DNA of 64,000 bases from Abditibacteriota bacterium (GTDB lineage: Bacteria > Armatimonadota > UBA5829). Below, piece after piece: positions 43,248-51,423 of this stretch; position 1 is the first letter of the stretch; each line of letters opens with the position of its first letter. A model generated the notes under the pieces. That model did no database searches, was not told where the DNA came from, and saw nothing but the letters and a program-made list of their open reading frames with translations. Location of the stretch: the NCBI GenBank assembly GCA_017552965.1, contig JAFZNQ010000004.1, positions 1 to 64,000 of the forward strand, in the 5' to 3' direction. A program made the position numbers and the translations under genes.

Positions 43248-43273
43248 AAAGCGGCTCCTTGCGGAGCCGCTTT
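43248..43273 (+). terminator. Terminator-like hairpin after the SGNH hydrolase gene
   Basis: AAAGCGGCTCC-TTGC-GGAGCCGCTTT, a perfect 11-bp stem 25 bases past the stop. The following T-run is only part of the stem, so strength is uncertain. Confidence 0.55.
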
Positions 43274-43333
43274 GCTGCGCCGGTTCGGCGGTTGAGGGCT
43301 TGTGCTTTCTCTGCCGCGCGGATCCTTGAGCGG

Positions 43334-43400
43334 CCTTCGGCCGTCGGTGCCCCCGTAGATCTCCGAGCGTCCCTGGCAGAGCCAATGGCGCGAGATGACG
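43334..43400 (-). repeat. Structured intergenic repeat, family 2, copy B (inverted)
   Basis: Reverse complement starts CGTCATCTCGCGCC and matches 15278-15340, differing at scattered positions. ATCTC near the start and GAGAT downstream could form the bounding stem. After GGGGGCACCGAC this copy has GGCC/GGCC around a GAA loop where copy A has a different hairpin. The rest of 43274-43552 is non-coding GC-rich sequence with small inverted repeats (for example CCTGCCGGCAGG). Confidence 0.75.
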
Positions 43401-43482
43401 CGGGGGATTATTGCGACCGCGAGGATGACGACCGGTGTTTCCCTGCCGGCAGGCGCGCAGCCCTGCCGGCGCGCAGCATCAA

Positions 43483-43526
43483 AGAGCGCCTTTCGCGGGC
43501 GCTGCTGCGCTCGCAAAAGGCGCTCT
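43483..43526 (-). terminator. Terminator-like long hairpin after the ROK kinase gene
   Basis: On the minus strand AGAGCGCCTTT pairs with AAAGGCGCTCT (11 bp) and an inner GC-rich stem continues it. Only TTTG follows, so it may act as a weak terminator or as part of the intergenic repeat complex. Confidence 0.5.
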
Positions 43527-43552
43527 GGTCCGGATGACGCTATACCGGAGCT

Positions 43553-44527
43553 TTACGCATAGACTCCCTTGAAGGCCAGGGCGGCGGCGCCCAGTATGCC
43601 CGCCTTGTTGCCCAGCTGCGAGGTCACTATGTCGCAGTGCTCGCTGAGGCAGTCGATGGCCAGCTCCATGGCGGTCTCCCGTATGCGGTCAAAGAGTATT
43701 TGGCTGCGGGCTATGCCGCCGCCTATGACTATGAGGGAGGGGTCAAAGCTGTTGATGGTGTTGGCCACGGCTATGCCCATATAGTAGCCCACTTCGCTGA
43801 GGGTCTCGCAGCAGACTATGTCCTTTTCCCGGGCAAACTGGTCTATCATCCGTGGGGTGATATCCATCAGCTTGCCGTCGGTGGCCTCCCACAGCTTGCT
43901 CTTGCGGCCGGACAGCACCTTTTGCATGGCCCTGTTGATGATGGCGTCCCGGTTGCAGAGGGCCTCCACGCAGCCGTATCTGCCGCAGCCGCAGCGGGGG
44001 CCGTGGGATTCGATGATGATGTGCCCCAGCTCCGGCGAAGCAAACATGCCCCTGTAGGCCTCGCCTCTCACGATGAGGCCGCTGCCCACGCCGGTGCCCA
44101 GGGTAAACATGACCATGATCTCCGCGCCCTTGCCGGCGCCGTAGGTGTATTCGCCGAAGCTGGCCACGTTCACGTCGTTGCCCATATAAAACTCATAGCC
44201 CGTCTTTTGCCTCAGGGGCTCGTAGATATTGGCTCCGTCCCAGCCGCTGAAGTTGGGGGACCAGAGCACCACGCCCTCGTCCGCCTTGTGGATGCCCGGG
44301 GCTCCCATGCCGCAGGCTATGATATCCTCGTGGGCCTTGCCCGCCTCTTTGATCGCTCCCTCCACGGAGGCTGCTATCTGTGAGGTGGTCACGTCCACGC
44401 CCTTTTCGGAATAGGAGGGCAATTCCACCTCGCTCAGCAGGTTGCCTTCCCTGTCCGCTACCGAGGAGGTGACGGTGGTGCCTCCCAGGTCTATGCCCAC
44501 TACATACTGTCCTTTGTCATTTCTCAT
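43553..44527 (-). CDS. ROK family sugar kinase (glucokinase-like)
   Basis: 324 residues. N-terminal ATP site GIDLGGTTVTSSVAD, catalytic region SPNFSGWDG and GNDVNVASFGEYTYG, LGTGVGSGLIV, ASPELGHI, and the zinc motif CGCGRYGCVEA (about residues 179-189). No DNA-binding domain, so it is a kinase and not a ROK repressor. It likely phosphorylates glucose or a related hexose in the cytoplasm. Last gene of the operon starting at 48108; overlaps the membrane-protein gene by 11 bases. Confidence 0.92.
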   Translation of the reverse strand: MRNDKGQYVVGIDLGGTTVTSSVADREGNLLSEVELPSYSEKGVDVTTSQIAASVEGAIKEAGKAHEDIIACGMGAPGIHKADEGVVLWSPNFSGWDGANIYEPLRQKTGYEFYMGNDVNVASFGEYTYGAGKGAEIMVMFTLGTGVGSGLIVRGEAYRGMFASPELGHIIIESHGPRCGCGRYGCVEALCNRDAIINRAMQKVLSGRKSKLWEATDGKLMDITPRMIDQFAREKDIVCCETLSEVGYYMGIAVANTINSFDPSLIVIGGGIARSQILFDRIRETAMELAIDCLSEHCDIVTSQLGNKAGILGAAALAFKGVYA

Positions 44528-45284
44528 GTTGCTTCTCCCTATGCGCCAGCAGGGCTGTCTCCCTTATCTTGAGCCAAATAAACAGGGCGCCGAAACACAG
44601 CGCCGCCGTCGGGATCCCGCATTTCACACGCGCGAGCCCGCAGATGGCTCCGAAGCCCAGCAGCATGCCGGCTGCAAAATAAAATATAATCCTTTTATCC
44701 ACGGCGGCCCTTTCCCTTGCCAGCCGCAGAAGGGCGGCCAGCAGGGTCATACAGGCGCACACGCACACGTAGCAGTAAAAATCTCCCGAAGAGGCGGCGG
44801 CCACGGGCAGCACCGCTGCGGCAGGTATCCCCGCCAGCCCCGCGGCAAAGCCTCCCGCCGCACACACCGCGGGCCAGGGCAGCTCAAAATGCAGACAGCA
44901 GCCCAGGATGCCGGTCAGGAGGGCCAGTATCCACAGGCAGATGCCCCAGCGCACCGCCTTCAGCCCCGCCGCGGTCAGGAGCCGGGCGCCGGCAAAGGAG
45001 GCCAGCACCGCCGCCAAAAACATTTCCAGCAGCTCAAGGGGCCGGGCGAGCAGCAGGCCTCTCTGCCACAGGAGGAGCCCCGCCACCCCCGCCAGATTGA
45101 ACAGGTTGATATACACGGCGGCGGGCCCGGGCTTGATCTTCAGCAGGCCCCGGAAGAAAAAGCTGCCCCATTCCCGCAGCGGGCAGCCGCAGAGGAACAT
45201 GAGGAACCCGCCCGCAAAGCCGCCTCCCGTCATGAACAGGCCGCCTCTGTTTTTGTGGATCAGCTCGTATATATCTCTACTCAC
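44517..45284 (-). CDS. Multi-spanning inner-membrane protein of unknown function
   Basis: 255 residues with about seven to eight hydrophobic segments (GGFAGGFLMFLCGC, VYINLFNLAGVAGLLLW, WGICLWILALLTGILGCCLH, AAGGFAAGLAGIPAAAVLP, IIFYFAAGMLLGFGAIC among them). The repeated small-residue motifs GGFAGG and GFAAGLAGIP are somewhat like TauE/SafE (TSUP) exporters, but I cannot confirm that family. Eight-base overlap with the activase gene upstream and 11-base overlap with the ROK kinase downstream, so it is certainly in the operon. Confidence 0.75.
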   Translation of the reverse strand: MSRDIYELIHKNRGGLFMTGGGFAGGFLMFLCGCPLREWGSFFFRGLLKIKPGPAAVYINLFNLAGVAGLLLWQRGLLLARPLELLEMFLAAVLASFAGARLLTAAGLKAVRWGICLWILALLTGILGCCLHFELPWPAVCAAGGFAAGLAGIPAAAVLPVAAASSGDFYCYVCVCACMTLLAALLRLARERAAVDKRIIFYFAAGMLLGFGAICGLARVKCGIPTAALCFGALFIWLKIRETALLAHREKQHEK

Positions 45285-46152
45285 CTATGACCTCGACGCC
45301 CATTTTTCTCAGTGTCTCCCTTGCGGGCTCCGGATCCGCCGGCTCCGCGTCCAGGCTGTAGTCCATGCCCAGCGACGCGTATTTGCCGGCGCCGATCCTG
45401 TGATATTTGAGTATCTCCACGGGGTGCCGCTCCGGCAGGCTCAGGACAAACTCGCCTATCCCGGCGATCTCCGTGTCGTTGACTCCCGGTATGAGGGGGG
45501 TCCTGAATATGATGCGGGCTCCCAGCCCGGAGAGGAAGGCTATATTTTCCAGTATGACGCGGTTGGGAGCGCCGCACCACCGGCGGTGCTTGTCGGGGTC
45601 TATCAGCTTGACGTCCACGTAAAACAGGTCCGTGAGGGGCGCTGCCGCCTCCGGCCAGGCCCGGGAGGTGAAGAGATTGGTCTCCACCGCCGTGTCGAGG
45701 CCCTGTTCTTTGGCCGCCTGCAGCAGGGCCAGGGTAAACTCCGGCTGATAGAAGGGCTCGCCCCCGGATATGGTCATGCCGCCGCCGGAGGTCTCATAAA
45801 AGATCCGGTCCTCCATGACGGTCCGCATCACGTTTTCCACCGTGTCCTCATAGCCAAACAGCTCCCGGGCGCCGTAGGCGCACACCTTGGCGCATTTGCC
45901 GCAGGCTATGCAGAGGCTCCTGTCAAAGGCGCCGGGCTTCATGGCTCCGGTGGGGCACACCCTGACGCACTCGCCGCAGCCGGCGCAGCGAAAGTCATAA
46001 AAGGCCAGCGAAGGCTCCGGGGAGATGGACTCGGGATTGTGGCACCACTTGCAGGAAAGGGGGCACCCCTTCAAAAACACGGTGGTCCTGATGCCCGGAC
46101 CGTCGTGTATGGAAAACTTTTGTATATTAAACAGTCTGCCCGTCGTCTCCAC
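45277..46152 (-). CDS. Glycyl-radical enzyme activating protein (PflA family, with extra ferredoxin domain)
   Basis: 291 residues. The radical SAM motif CPLSCKWCHN (C-x3-C-x2-C, about residues 30-39) binds the SAM-ligating cluster. A two-cluster ferredoxin insert follows (CAGCGECVRVCP, CIACGKCAKVCA), typical of activases for glycerol/choline/other glycyl-radical lyases and not of plain PflA. SGGEPFYQPEF and GVNDTEIAGI are also family features. It would install the glycyl radical on a partner enzyme, but no glycyl-radical enzyme gene lies in this window. Its start overlaps the 3' end of the OGG gene by 26 bases. Confidence 0.93.
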   Translation of the reverse strand: METTGRLFNIQKFSIHDGPGIRTTVFLKGCPLSCKWCHNPESISPEPSLAFYDFRCAGCGECVRVCPTGAMKPGAFDRSLCIACGKCAKVCAYGARELFGYEDTVENVMRTVMEDRIFYETSGGGMTISGGEPFYQPEFTLALLQAAKEQGLDTAVETNLFTSRAWPEAAAPLTDLFYVDVKLIDPDKHRRWCGAPNRVILENIAFLSGLGARIIFRTPLIPGVNDTEIAGIGEFVLSLPERHPVEILKYHRIGAGKYASLGMDYSLDAEPADPEPARETLRKMGVEVIGE

Positions 46153-46999
46153 CTATCTCTCCCAAAAACAAGAATTGCTGGGCCCAGCCCGCCAGGCCGC
46201 CGAAACGGTCCCTGAAGGCTCCCGCCGTCTGCCTGTAAACGCGGGCCGAAAGAGGGGCCTCCGGCAGGCCGAAATATTTGACGCCTATCTGATGTATATG
46301 GGTGTCCACGGGCACCGCCTGCTGAAAGTCCAGGCCGAAGAGGCAGATGCAGTCCGCCAGCTTGGGCCCTATGAAGGGCTGCCCGGTGAGCAGCTCCCGG
46401 GCGCCGGGGTAGTCCAGGCTGCGCAGCCGGGGGAAAAAGTCTGCCGGCAGGCTGCCGGCGCAGCGGCGCATGTTCCGCCCCCGGAAGGCCAGCCCCCTGA
46501 TGGCGGTGAGCCGGTCCTCCTCCTGGGCGCCTATCACCCGGGCGGAGGGGAACTCCTTCCACACTCTGCCCTCTGCCTCTGCCACCGGGGTCCCGCACAG
46601 CTCTCTCAGCTCCCGGAGACCCGCCTTGATGCGGGGTATATTGTTGCAGGCGGTGGCCATAAAGGAGAAAAAGGTCTCCTCCGCGGGCTGCCGCAGGATC
46701 CTCAGGCCCCGCCAGCGCTCTATGAGGGGAGCCAGCCCCGGGTCCGCCTCCGCCAGCCGGCTGTATATCCGGCTCACGTCGCAGTCCAGGCGGAAATAGT
46801 GTCTCAGATATTCTTCGTTGTCCTCCCGCTCCGGCAGGCCTTCCCACAAAAGACAGCCGTCTCCGACCCGGAGACGGAAATATCTGCCCGACGTCACGCC
46901 GCGCCACCAGCCGCCTTCGCATTCCCAGCCGAAGGCCTGGCCGGACTCAAAGCACAGCCCGAGGTCCAGAGGGCTGCCCTCCAGGGGGATGGCGTTCAT
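46127..46999 (-). CDS. ogg: 8-oxoguanine DNA glycosylase, OGG1 family
   Basis: 290 residues from the ATG at 46999 (ATGA overlap with the glycosyltransferase gene). The N-terminal beta domain (SGQAFGWECEGGWWRG) is followed by the HhH-GPD domain: FIGPKLADCICLFGLD contains the Lys expected to form the Schiff base, and AVPVDTHIHQI the catalytic Asp. This is the eukaryote-like OGG1 form found in some anaerobes, not the MutM type. It removes oxidised guanine in the cytoplasm. Its operon partners are metabolically unrelated. Confidence 0.92.
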   Translation of the reverse strand: MNAIPLEGSPLDLGLCFESGQAFGWECEGGWWRGVTSGRYFRLRVGDGCLLWEGLPEREDNEEYLRHYFRLDCDVSRIYSRLAEADPGLAPLIERWRGLRILRQPAEETFFSFMATACNNIPRIKAGLRELRELCGTPVAEAEGRVWKEFPSARVIGAQEEDRLTAIRGLAFRGRNMRRCAGSLPADFFPRLRSLDYPGARELLTGQPFIGPKLADCICLFGLDFQQAVPVDTHIHQIGVKYFGLPEAPLSARVYRQTAGAFRDRFGGLAGWAQQFLFLGEIGGDDGQTV

Positions 47000-48108
47000 T
47001 TGGCGGCGCTCACAGCGTCCTTCAGCAGCTTGCCGTTGGCCTTCCAGGAGTAGTTGTCCTCCACTATTTGCCGGGCGTTCTTCCTCAGCCGGTCGGCAAA
47101 GTCTCTGTCCTGCAGCTTCTCCCAGGCCGCCACCATGTCCGCGGGGGTGTTGGCTATGAGGATGCACTCGTCCGCCGGGGTCACCCGCAGGCCCTCGGCC
47201 CCGTCCTTGGTGGCTATGACCGGCACGCCCGCCGCCATGGCCTCGGTGATCTTGCCCACGGCGCCTATGCCGCCCATAATGGGGATCACCACCGCCTGGC
47301 TGGTCTTGAAGGCCTCTCTGATGTCTCTCACAAAGCCCAGGGGGACCACCTTCTCGTTGAAGAGGGTGTTCTTTTGGGACTCCAGATACCTGCCGGTCAC
47401 GTAGAGGGTGACGCCCCTTTTGTAAAATTCGTCGGCAAAATGGTCTCTGTAATACCTGACGGCGTTCAGATTGCCCTCCTCCGTCACAGAGCCCGTAAAG
47501 AGCAGCCGGTTTTCGTCCGGCATCCAATCCTCCGTGTCAAAGGCCTCCGTGTCTATGGCGTCGGGGAGCACCGTCAGATTGAGGGCGGACTGCTTGTTCA
47601 GATAATACACGTCCCTTTCCCGGGGCAAAAACAGAGTGCTGAATTTGGAGGCCAGCCCGGTCTCTATGGCCGCAGTCTTGGACCATTCAAAGGCGCCGGT
47701 GAGCTTTTTGAACATGCCGCCGCCGCTGTTTTCCTTTTGCACGGCTATATATTCGCAGCGCAAAAAGTCTCCCAGGGCGGGTATTTTGGTCTCAAAGGGG
47801 GCGTACACCGCCGCCTCTATGCCAAATACAAACAGGAGGTCCGGCTTCAGAGCCAGAGTCTCGCGGAACAGCTTTTCCTTGCAGACAGTGTCGGGATGCT
47901 GCCTGAAATCCGAGAGGTGGGCGGGAGGCGGCAGCAGCGCCACAGTCTTGAACAGAGAGCCCTTGTCCTCGGGCTTGGTGTCGCTAAAGCCCATAAAATA
48001 CAGCTCGTGACCCTGCAATTTGAACTGCTTCATGATATAGAGCAGTCTCCTCATCCGCTTGTCACCCGCAGGCTTGGGATATTCGGCGGCGATAAACAGC
48101 ACCTTCAT
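46996..48108 (-). CDS. Glycosyltransferase, GT4-like
   Basis: 370 residues from the ATG at 48108; a TTG five codons upstream is in frame but less likely. The N-terminal half (MKVLFIAAEYPKPAGDKRMR) is a nucleotide-sugar GT-B fold, and the C-terminal half has RLLFTGSVTEEGNLNAVRYY, VVPLGFVRDI and the acceptor/donor block GGIGAVGKITEAMAAGVPVI, where the usual E-x7-E is represented by KITEAMAAG. It transfers an unknown sugar, probably for a surface glycan. First gene of its operon. Confidence 0.88.
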   Translation of the reverse strand: MKVLFIAAEYPKPAGDKRMRRLLYIMKQFKLQGHELYFMGFSDTKPEDKGSLFKTVALLPPPAHLSDFRQHPDTVCKEKLFRETLALKPDLLFVFGIEAAVYAPFETKIPALGDFLRCEYIAVQKENSGGGMFKKLTGAFEWSKTAAIETGLASKFSTLFLPRERDVYYLNKQSALNLTVLPDAIDTEAFDTEDWMPDENRLLFTGSVTEEGNLNAVRYYRDHFADEFYKRGVTLYVTGRYLESQKNTLFNEKVVPLGFVRDIREAFKTSQAVVIPIMGGIGAVGKITEAMAAGVPVIATKDGAEGLRVTPADECILIANTPADMVAAWEKLQDRDFADRLRKNARQIVEDNYSWKANGKLLKDAVSAAK

Positions 48109-48141
48109 AGGGAGGCCTCGCAATAGATATTTGATATTATT

Positions 48142-48170
48142 ATTATACTATAATACCACGATTTTTGCAA
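48142..48170 (-). promoter_or_regulatory. Predicted promoter of the glycosyltransferase operon
   Basis: Minus strand TTGCAA (48165-48170), 17-base spacer, TATAAT (48142-48147), 34 bases before the start at 48108. Confidence 0.78.
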
Positions 48171-48182
48171 ACGGTTTTACGC

Positions 48183-48213
48183 AAAAAAAGAGAGAGCCCG
48201 CGGGCTCTCTCTT
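48183..48213 (-). terminator. Intrinsic terminator after prepilin-like copy 2
   Basis: A perfect palindrome, AAGAGAGAGCCCG/CGGGCTCTCTCTT (13-bp stem limit), followed on the minus strand by seven T; 13 bases past the stop. Confidence 0.92.
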
Positions 48214-48226
48214 GTGATGTCTCGGA

Positions 48227-49120
48227 TTATTCGTCGACGCCGGTGTCACCGTTCTTGTAGTTTCTGTCGGTGTCCTTGCTGATCAGACTCATGTATCTCC
48301 ACATCTCCTGTCTGCCGTTAATGAAGTCATTAACGTTGTTAGGCCAGTTGATGTCCCAGCCTCTGTAAGGAGGCCACTTGGCTCCGCCGCCGAAACCGGC
48401 CGAGGGAGACAGACCGTTGTTCTTCCACCAGAACTGACCAACAGCAACGGTGGAGGCATGGCCGTCACCAAAGGCGCAGACGACTTTGTCGCTGGGCTTC
48501 CAGTAGTCGGTACCGTCAACGAAGTCCATCTGATGGAACGGGAAGGTCTCGTGCATCATGATGTAGTTGGCAGGGAAGCTCATCTTGCCCATGGGTACAG
48601 GAGCAGACATGCCGGCGTTGGAAGCATCACCATGGGTGAAGCCGTTCTGAGGCTGATGGCGTCCGCACTTGTAGATGGAGGAGCGAAGCAGGTAGGAGTT
48701 GATCCTCTTGACCTGAGCGCAGGTGAATTCCTTGTCGGCCTGAGGGTCGGAAGGACAAATGAACATGGCTCCGTTCTTCACGTAGGGGGTCATGATGGCG
48801 CGGAAGGAATACTTGGTCATGTAGTCCTTGTAGGTGGCGTTGCCCGGCCAGGGGTTGGCGTAATGGCACCACCAGGCGTCATAGTCCAGGCTGCCGGCGC
48901 CGGCCATGTCAGTAGCTCCCTGATAAACAGAGGGGAAGCACTCGTCCCAGTCGGACGCGTACATGATCACGGCGGTGGCCAGCTGCTTCACGTTGGAGAG
49001 GCACTGGGTACCTCTGGCCTTTTCTCTCGCCTGAGCAAAAACAGGGAAGAGAATGGCTGCCAGAATGGCGATGATAGCGATAACTACCAAGAGTTCGATA
49101 AGGGTGAAACCTTTCTTCAT
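48227..49120 (-). CDS. Prepilin-like protein with N-terminal methylation motif and DUF1559/H-X9-DG region (copy 2)
   Basis: 297 residues. The leader and helix (MKKG, then the [20 protein letters not shown] segment) are almost identical to copy 1, with Glu at +5 of the expected cleavage site. [29 protein letters not shown] and the late [15 protein letters not shown] (the DG motif) place it with DUF1559 pseudopilin-like proteins. GGAGAATCAA precedes the start. Clear promoter and perfect-palindrome terminator indicate a well-expressed single gene. Its codon use looks somewhat less GC-rich than its neighbours. Confidence 0.9.
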   Translation of the reverse strand: MKKGFTLIELLVVIAIIAILAAILFPVFAQAREKARGTQCLSNVKQLATAVIMYASDWDECFPSVYQGATDMAGAGSLDYDAWWCHYANPWPGNATYKDYMTKYSFRAIMTPYVKNGAMFICPSDPQADKEFTCAQVKRINSYLLRSSIYKCGRHQPQNGFTHGDASNAGMSAPVPMGKMSFPANYIMMHETFPFHQMDFVDGTDYWKPSDKVVCAFGDGHASTVAVGQFWWKNNGLSPSAGFGGGAKWPPYRGWDINWPNNVNDFINGRQEMWRYMSLISKDTDRNYKNGDTGVDE

Positions 49121-49150
49121 TTGATTCTCCTTGTTTTTATTAACAACTAT

Positions 49151-49179
49151 ATGTTATCATCTTTAAAACTATTTTTCAA
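49151..49179 (-). promoter_or_regulatory. Predicted promoter of prepilin-like copy 2
   Basis: Minus strand TTGAAA (49174-49179), 17-base spacer, TAACAT (49151-49156). Confidence 0.7.
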
Positions 49180-49219
49180 GGGGGTTTGTTCCACGAGACT
49201 TGAAAAAAAGCCTGTTTTT

Positions 49220-50152
49220 CTAAAAAATCAGTCCCGACAGGTCCCCCATGAGCCCGTCCGGCACAAAAACCGGGTCGCAATACATATAGACCGGCGCGTC
49301 CGTCATGGTCTCCGCCAGCAGATACAGCTCGGCTATGCCGGGGGCCTCCGTTTCGAAGTGTCCCGCCTCTATGACCAGCACCCCGTCCAGAGCGGCCTCC
49401 ATGAATTGGTGGCGCTTGACCTCGCCGGTGATATAGCAGTCGGCGCCGGCCTTTTTGCATATATCCGCCCCCGCTCCGCCGCAGACGGCCACCCTCTCGG
49501 GCAGCCTGCCGAGGACCCTCGGCTCCAGATACTCCAGATTGGTGCGGAAGGGGATCCGGTCGGCCGCGTATCTCACGGACCGGCCGCAGGCGCAGCCGTA
49601 GAGCGCCTCCAGGCCCTCTCTCAGGCACCGCTCATAGGTCTCCGCCAGGCAATACAGGGGCGGGGGAGTGTGCTCGCCGTATTCCTCCGCCAGGGCCGCC
49701 GCCGCATTGATGGCGCCGTTGCCCAATATGCCTATCCTGCCCAGCCCGGCGGCAGGCTCCTCCGGCTTGGGAATGATGGGTATGGAGCCTTCTACGTCCA
49801 GCAGCCTGCACAGCACGTCGCTGACGCCTCCGGCGGCGGAGTCCAGATTGGTGTGGCACTGGATGAGGGCTATGTCCTGCTTGATGAGGGTCTCCAGAAG
49901 GGCGGTCCTGCTCTCGGCAAAATCCAGCTCCCTCAGAGGCTCGAATATATACGGATGATGGGTGACTATGACGTTGGCGCCGTATTCCGCCGCCCGGTCT
50001 ATGGCCTCCGGCACCAGATCCAGGCAAAACAGACAGCCCTCCAGCTCCCGGTCCTTGTCTCCCAGCGCAAAGCCGGACCGGTCCCAATCCTCCGCCAGGG
50101 AAAAGGGGCACAGCCTGTCCAGCACGCCGTCATAAAAATCTTTTATCCGCAT
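49220..50152 (-). CDS. Nif3-like dinuclear metal-centre protein (YbgI/YqfO family)
   Basis: 310 residues. Metal ligands are visible in VTHHPYIFEP (His-His, about residue 64), CHTNLDSAAGGVSD and the C-terminal EAGHFETEAPG (His/Glu). EDWDRSGFALGD near the N-terminus and VAVCGGAGAD are conserved in the family, which forms toroidal hexamers; biochemical role disputed (annotated as GTP cyclohydrolase 1 type 2). Single gene, divergent from the MFS operon. Confidence 0.93.
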   Translation of the reverse strand: MRIKDFYDGVLDRLCPFSLAEDWDRSGFALGDKDRELEGCLFCLDLVPEAIDRAAEYGANVIVTHHPYIFEPLRELDFAESRTALLETLIKQDIALIQCHTNLDSAAGGVSDVLCRLLDVEGSIPIIPKPEEPAAGLGRIGILGNGAINAAAALAEEYGEHTPPPLYCLAETYERCLREGLEALYGCACGRSVRYAADRIPFRTNLEYLEPRVLGRLPERVAVCGGAGADICKKAGADCYITGEVKRHQFMEAALDGVLVIEAGHFETEAPGIAELYLLAETMTDAPVYMYCDPVFVPDGLMGDLSGLIF

Positions 50153-50200
50153 GATCTTTGCTCCCCGTATAATGATATATATACTGTGTTACCAAATACT

Positions 50201-50209
50201 ATTATACCA
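50201..50209 (-). promoter_or_regulatory. Predicted extended -10 promoter of the Nif3-like gene
   Basis: Minus strand TGG-TATAAT (50201-50209) about 49 bases before the start at 50152; no convincing -35. It lies back to back with the promoter at 50217-50246. Confidence 0.5.
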
Positions 50210-50216
50210 CGGTTCC

Positions 50217-50246
50217 TTGTCCTTTGACAGGCCTGTGTGCTACAAT
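50217..50246 (+). promoter_or_regulatory. Predicted promoter of the MFS/DUF374/dgt operon
   Basis: TTGTCC (50217-50222), 18-base spacer ending TGC, TACAAT (50241-50246), 26 bases before the start at 50272. Confidence 0.6.
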
Positions 50247-50271
50247 AATATATGGCCCGCGGAGGACGACA

Positions 50272-51423
50272 ATGAAGCTTTTTCTGACGGCGCCCAAAAA
50301 CCTCAGGCTGACGGTCATAGCCTCGTTTGTGGTCATGTGCGCCTTTGGCATATACAATGCCACCTATTACAACTTTATCACCGACGTCATCAGGATAGAC
50401 CCGGCGGATCTGGGCAGGCTGGAAGCCTTCAGAGAGCTGCCCGGGCTGCTGATGGTGTTTTTCGGCATACTCACCAGCCGCCTGGCCGACAGGACCACGG
50501 GCATACTGTCCGCCCTGATAGCCGCCGTGGGCTTCGGCGCCTACACCCAGCTCTCGGGAGTGCCCTCCCTGATGCTGTGGACCTTTGTCTGGAGCGTGGG
50601 CATGCACATGTGGTTCCCCCTGCAGACCAGCCTCATCATCTCCTTTGCCCCCCGGGGGGAGGACGGCAGATACGCCGGCTTTTCCTCCTCAGTCACCGCC
50701 GCCGCCCAGGTGACCGGCATGCTGCTGGTGGCCCTGGTGGGCGCCCGGGTGTCCTACGTAGCCTGGTACGCCCTGGTGGCAGGCATGATGATCCCCGGAG
50801 CGGTGATACTGGCCTTCATACCCAGGACCGCCGGCTCCCCCTCCAGAGAGTCCCTCACTCTCCGCAAGAAGTTTCGCCATTATTACGTGCTCACCTTTCT
50901 CGAGGGCTGCAGGAAGCAGGTGTTCATCACCTTTGCCGTGTATGTGCTGACCCGGGAGTTTCATACCCCTGTGAAGATCATCGCCCTGCTGATGCTCCTG
51001 AACAACGTGCTCAACACCTTCGGCTACCCCATAGTCGGCAGGCTGGCGGACAAAATAGGCGAGAGGGTCATACTGAGGACCTCCTATTTCCTGCTGATAT
51101 TCGTCTATCTGGGCTACGCCTTCGGCCGGTCCGTGTGGATACTATACGTCATGTATATACTGGACAACGTATTCTATTTTTCCACCCTGTGCCTGACCAC
51201 CTACCTGAAGAGCCTGGCCACCCGGGAGGAGCTGCTGACCGCCATGTCCACGGGCCAGACCTTCAATCATCTGGCTGCCTGCCTGGTGCCCATAGCCGGA
51301 GGGCTGGCCTGGGCAAAATTCGGCTATTCCTGGACCTTCATGGCCAGCATGCTCATAGTGATCTTTTCCTGCTTCTACGCCGGCCACGTGCCCGCCAGGC
51401 GAAGGGAGGGGCAGGATGCTTAA
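50272..51423 (+). CDS. Major facilitator superfamily transporter
   Basis: 383 residues from the ATG at 50272, preceded by GGAGGACGACA; the 16-codon longer frame has no site. About 11-12 hydrophobic segments are spread over the chain; the loop GILTSRLADRTTG after TM2 is a form of the MFS A-motif and VGRLADKIGERV is its second-half counterpart. A charged cytoplasmic stretch near residue 190 (RESLTLRKKFRHYY) separates the halves. Substrate unknown. It overlaps the acyltransferase gene by eight bases. Confidence 0.9.
   Translation: MKLFLTAPKNLRLTVIASFVVMCAFGIYNATYYNFITDVIRIDPADLGRLEAFRELPGLLMVFFGILTSRLADRTTGILSALIAAVGFGAYTQLSGVPSLMLWTFVWSVGMHMWFPLQTSLIISFAPRGEDGRYAGFSSSVTAAAQVTGMLLVALVGARVSYVAWYALVAGMMIPGAVILAFIPRTAGSPSRESLTLRKKFRHYYVLTFLEGCRKQVFITFAVYVLTREFHTPVKIIALLMLLNNVLNTFGYPIVGRLADKIGERVILRTSYFLLIFVYLGYAFGRSVWILYVMYILDNVFYFSTLCLTTYLKSLATREELLTAMSTGQTFNHLAACLVPIAGGLAWAKFGYSWTFMASMLIVIFSCFYAGHVPARRREGQDA

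Noticed and set aside
43274-43552. CRISPR array or tRNA gene in the repeat-rich intergenic regions
   Set aside because: There are no regularly spaced direct repeats and no cloverleaf with anticodon arm and T-loop consensus in this or the other gaps.
44517-45284. Firm assignment of the membrane protein as a TauE/SafE sulfite exporter
   Set aside because: Only Gly-rich helix patterns agree; the duplicated TSUP signature is not clear enough.
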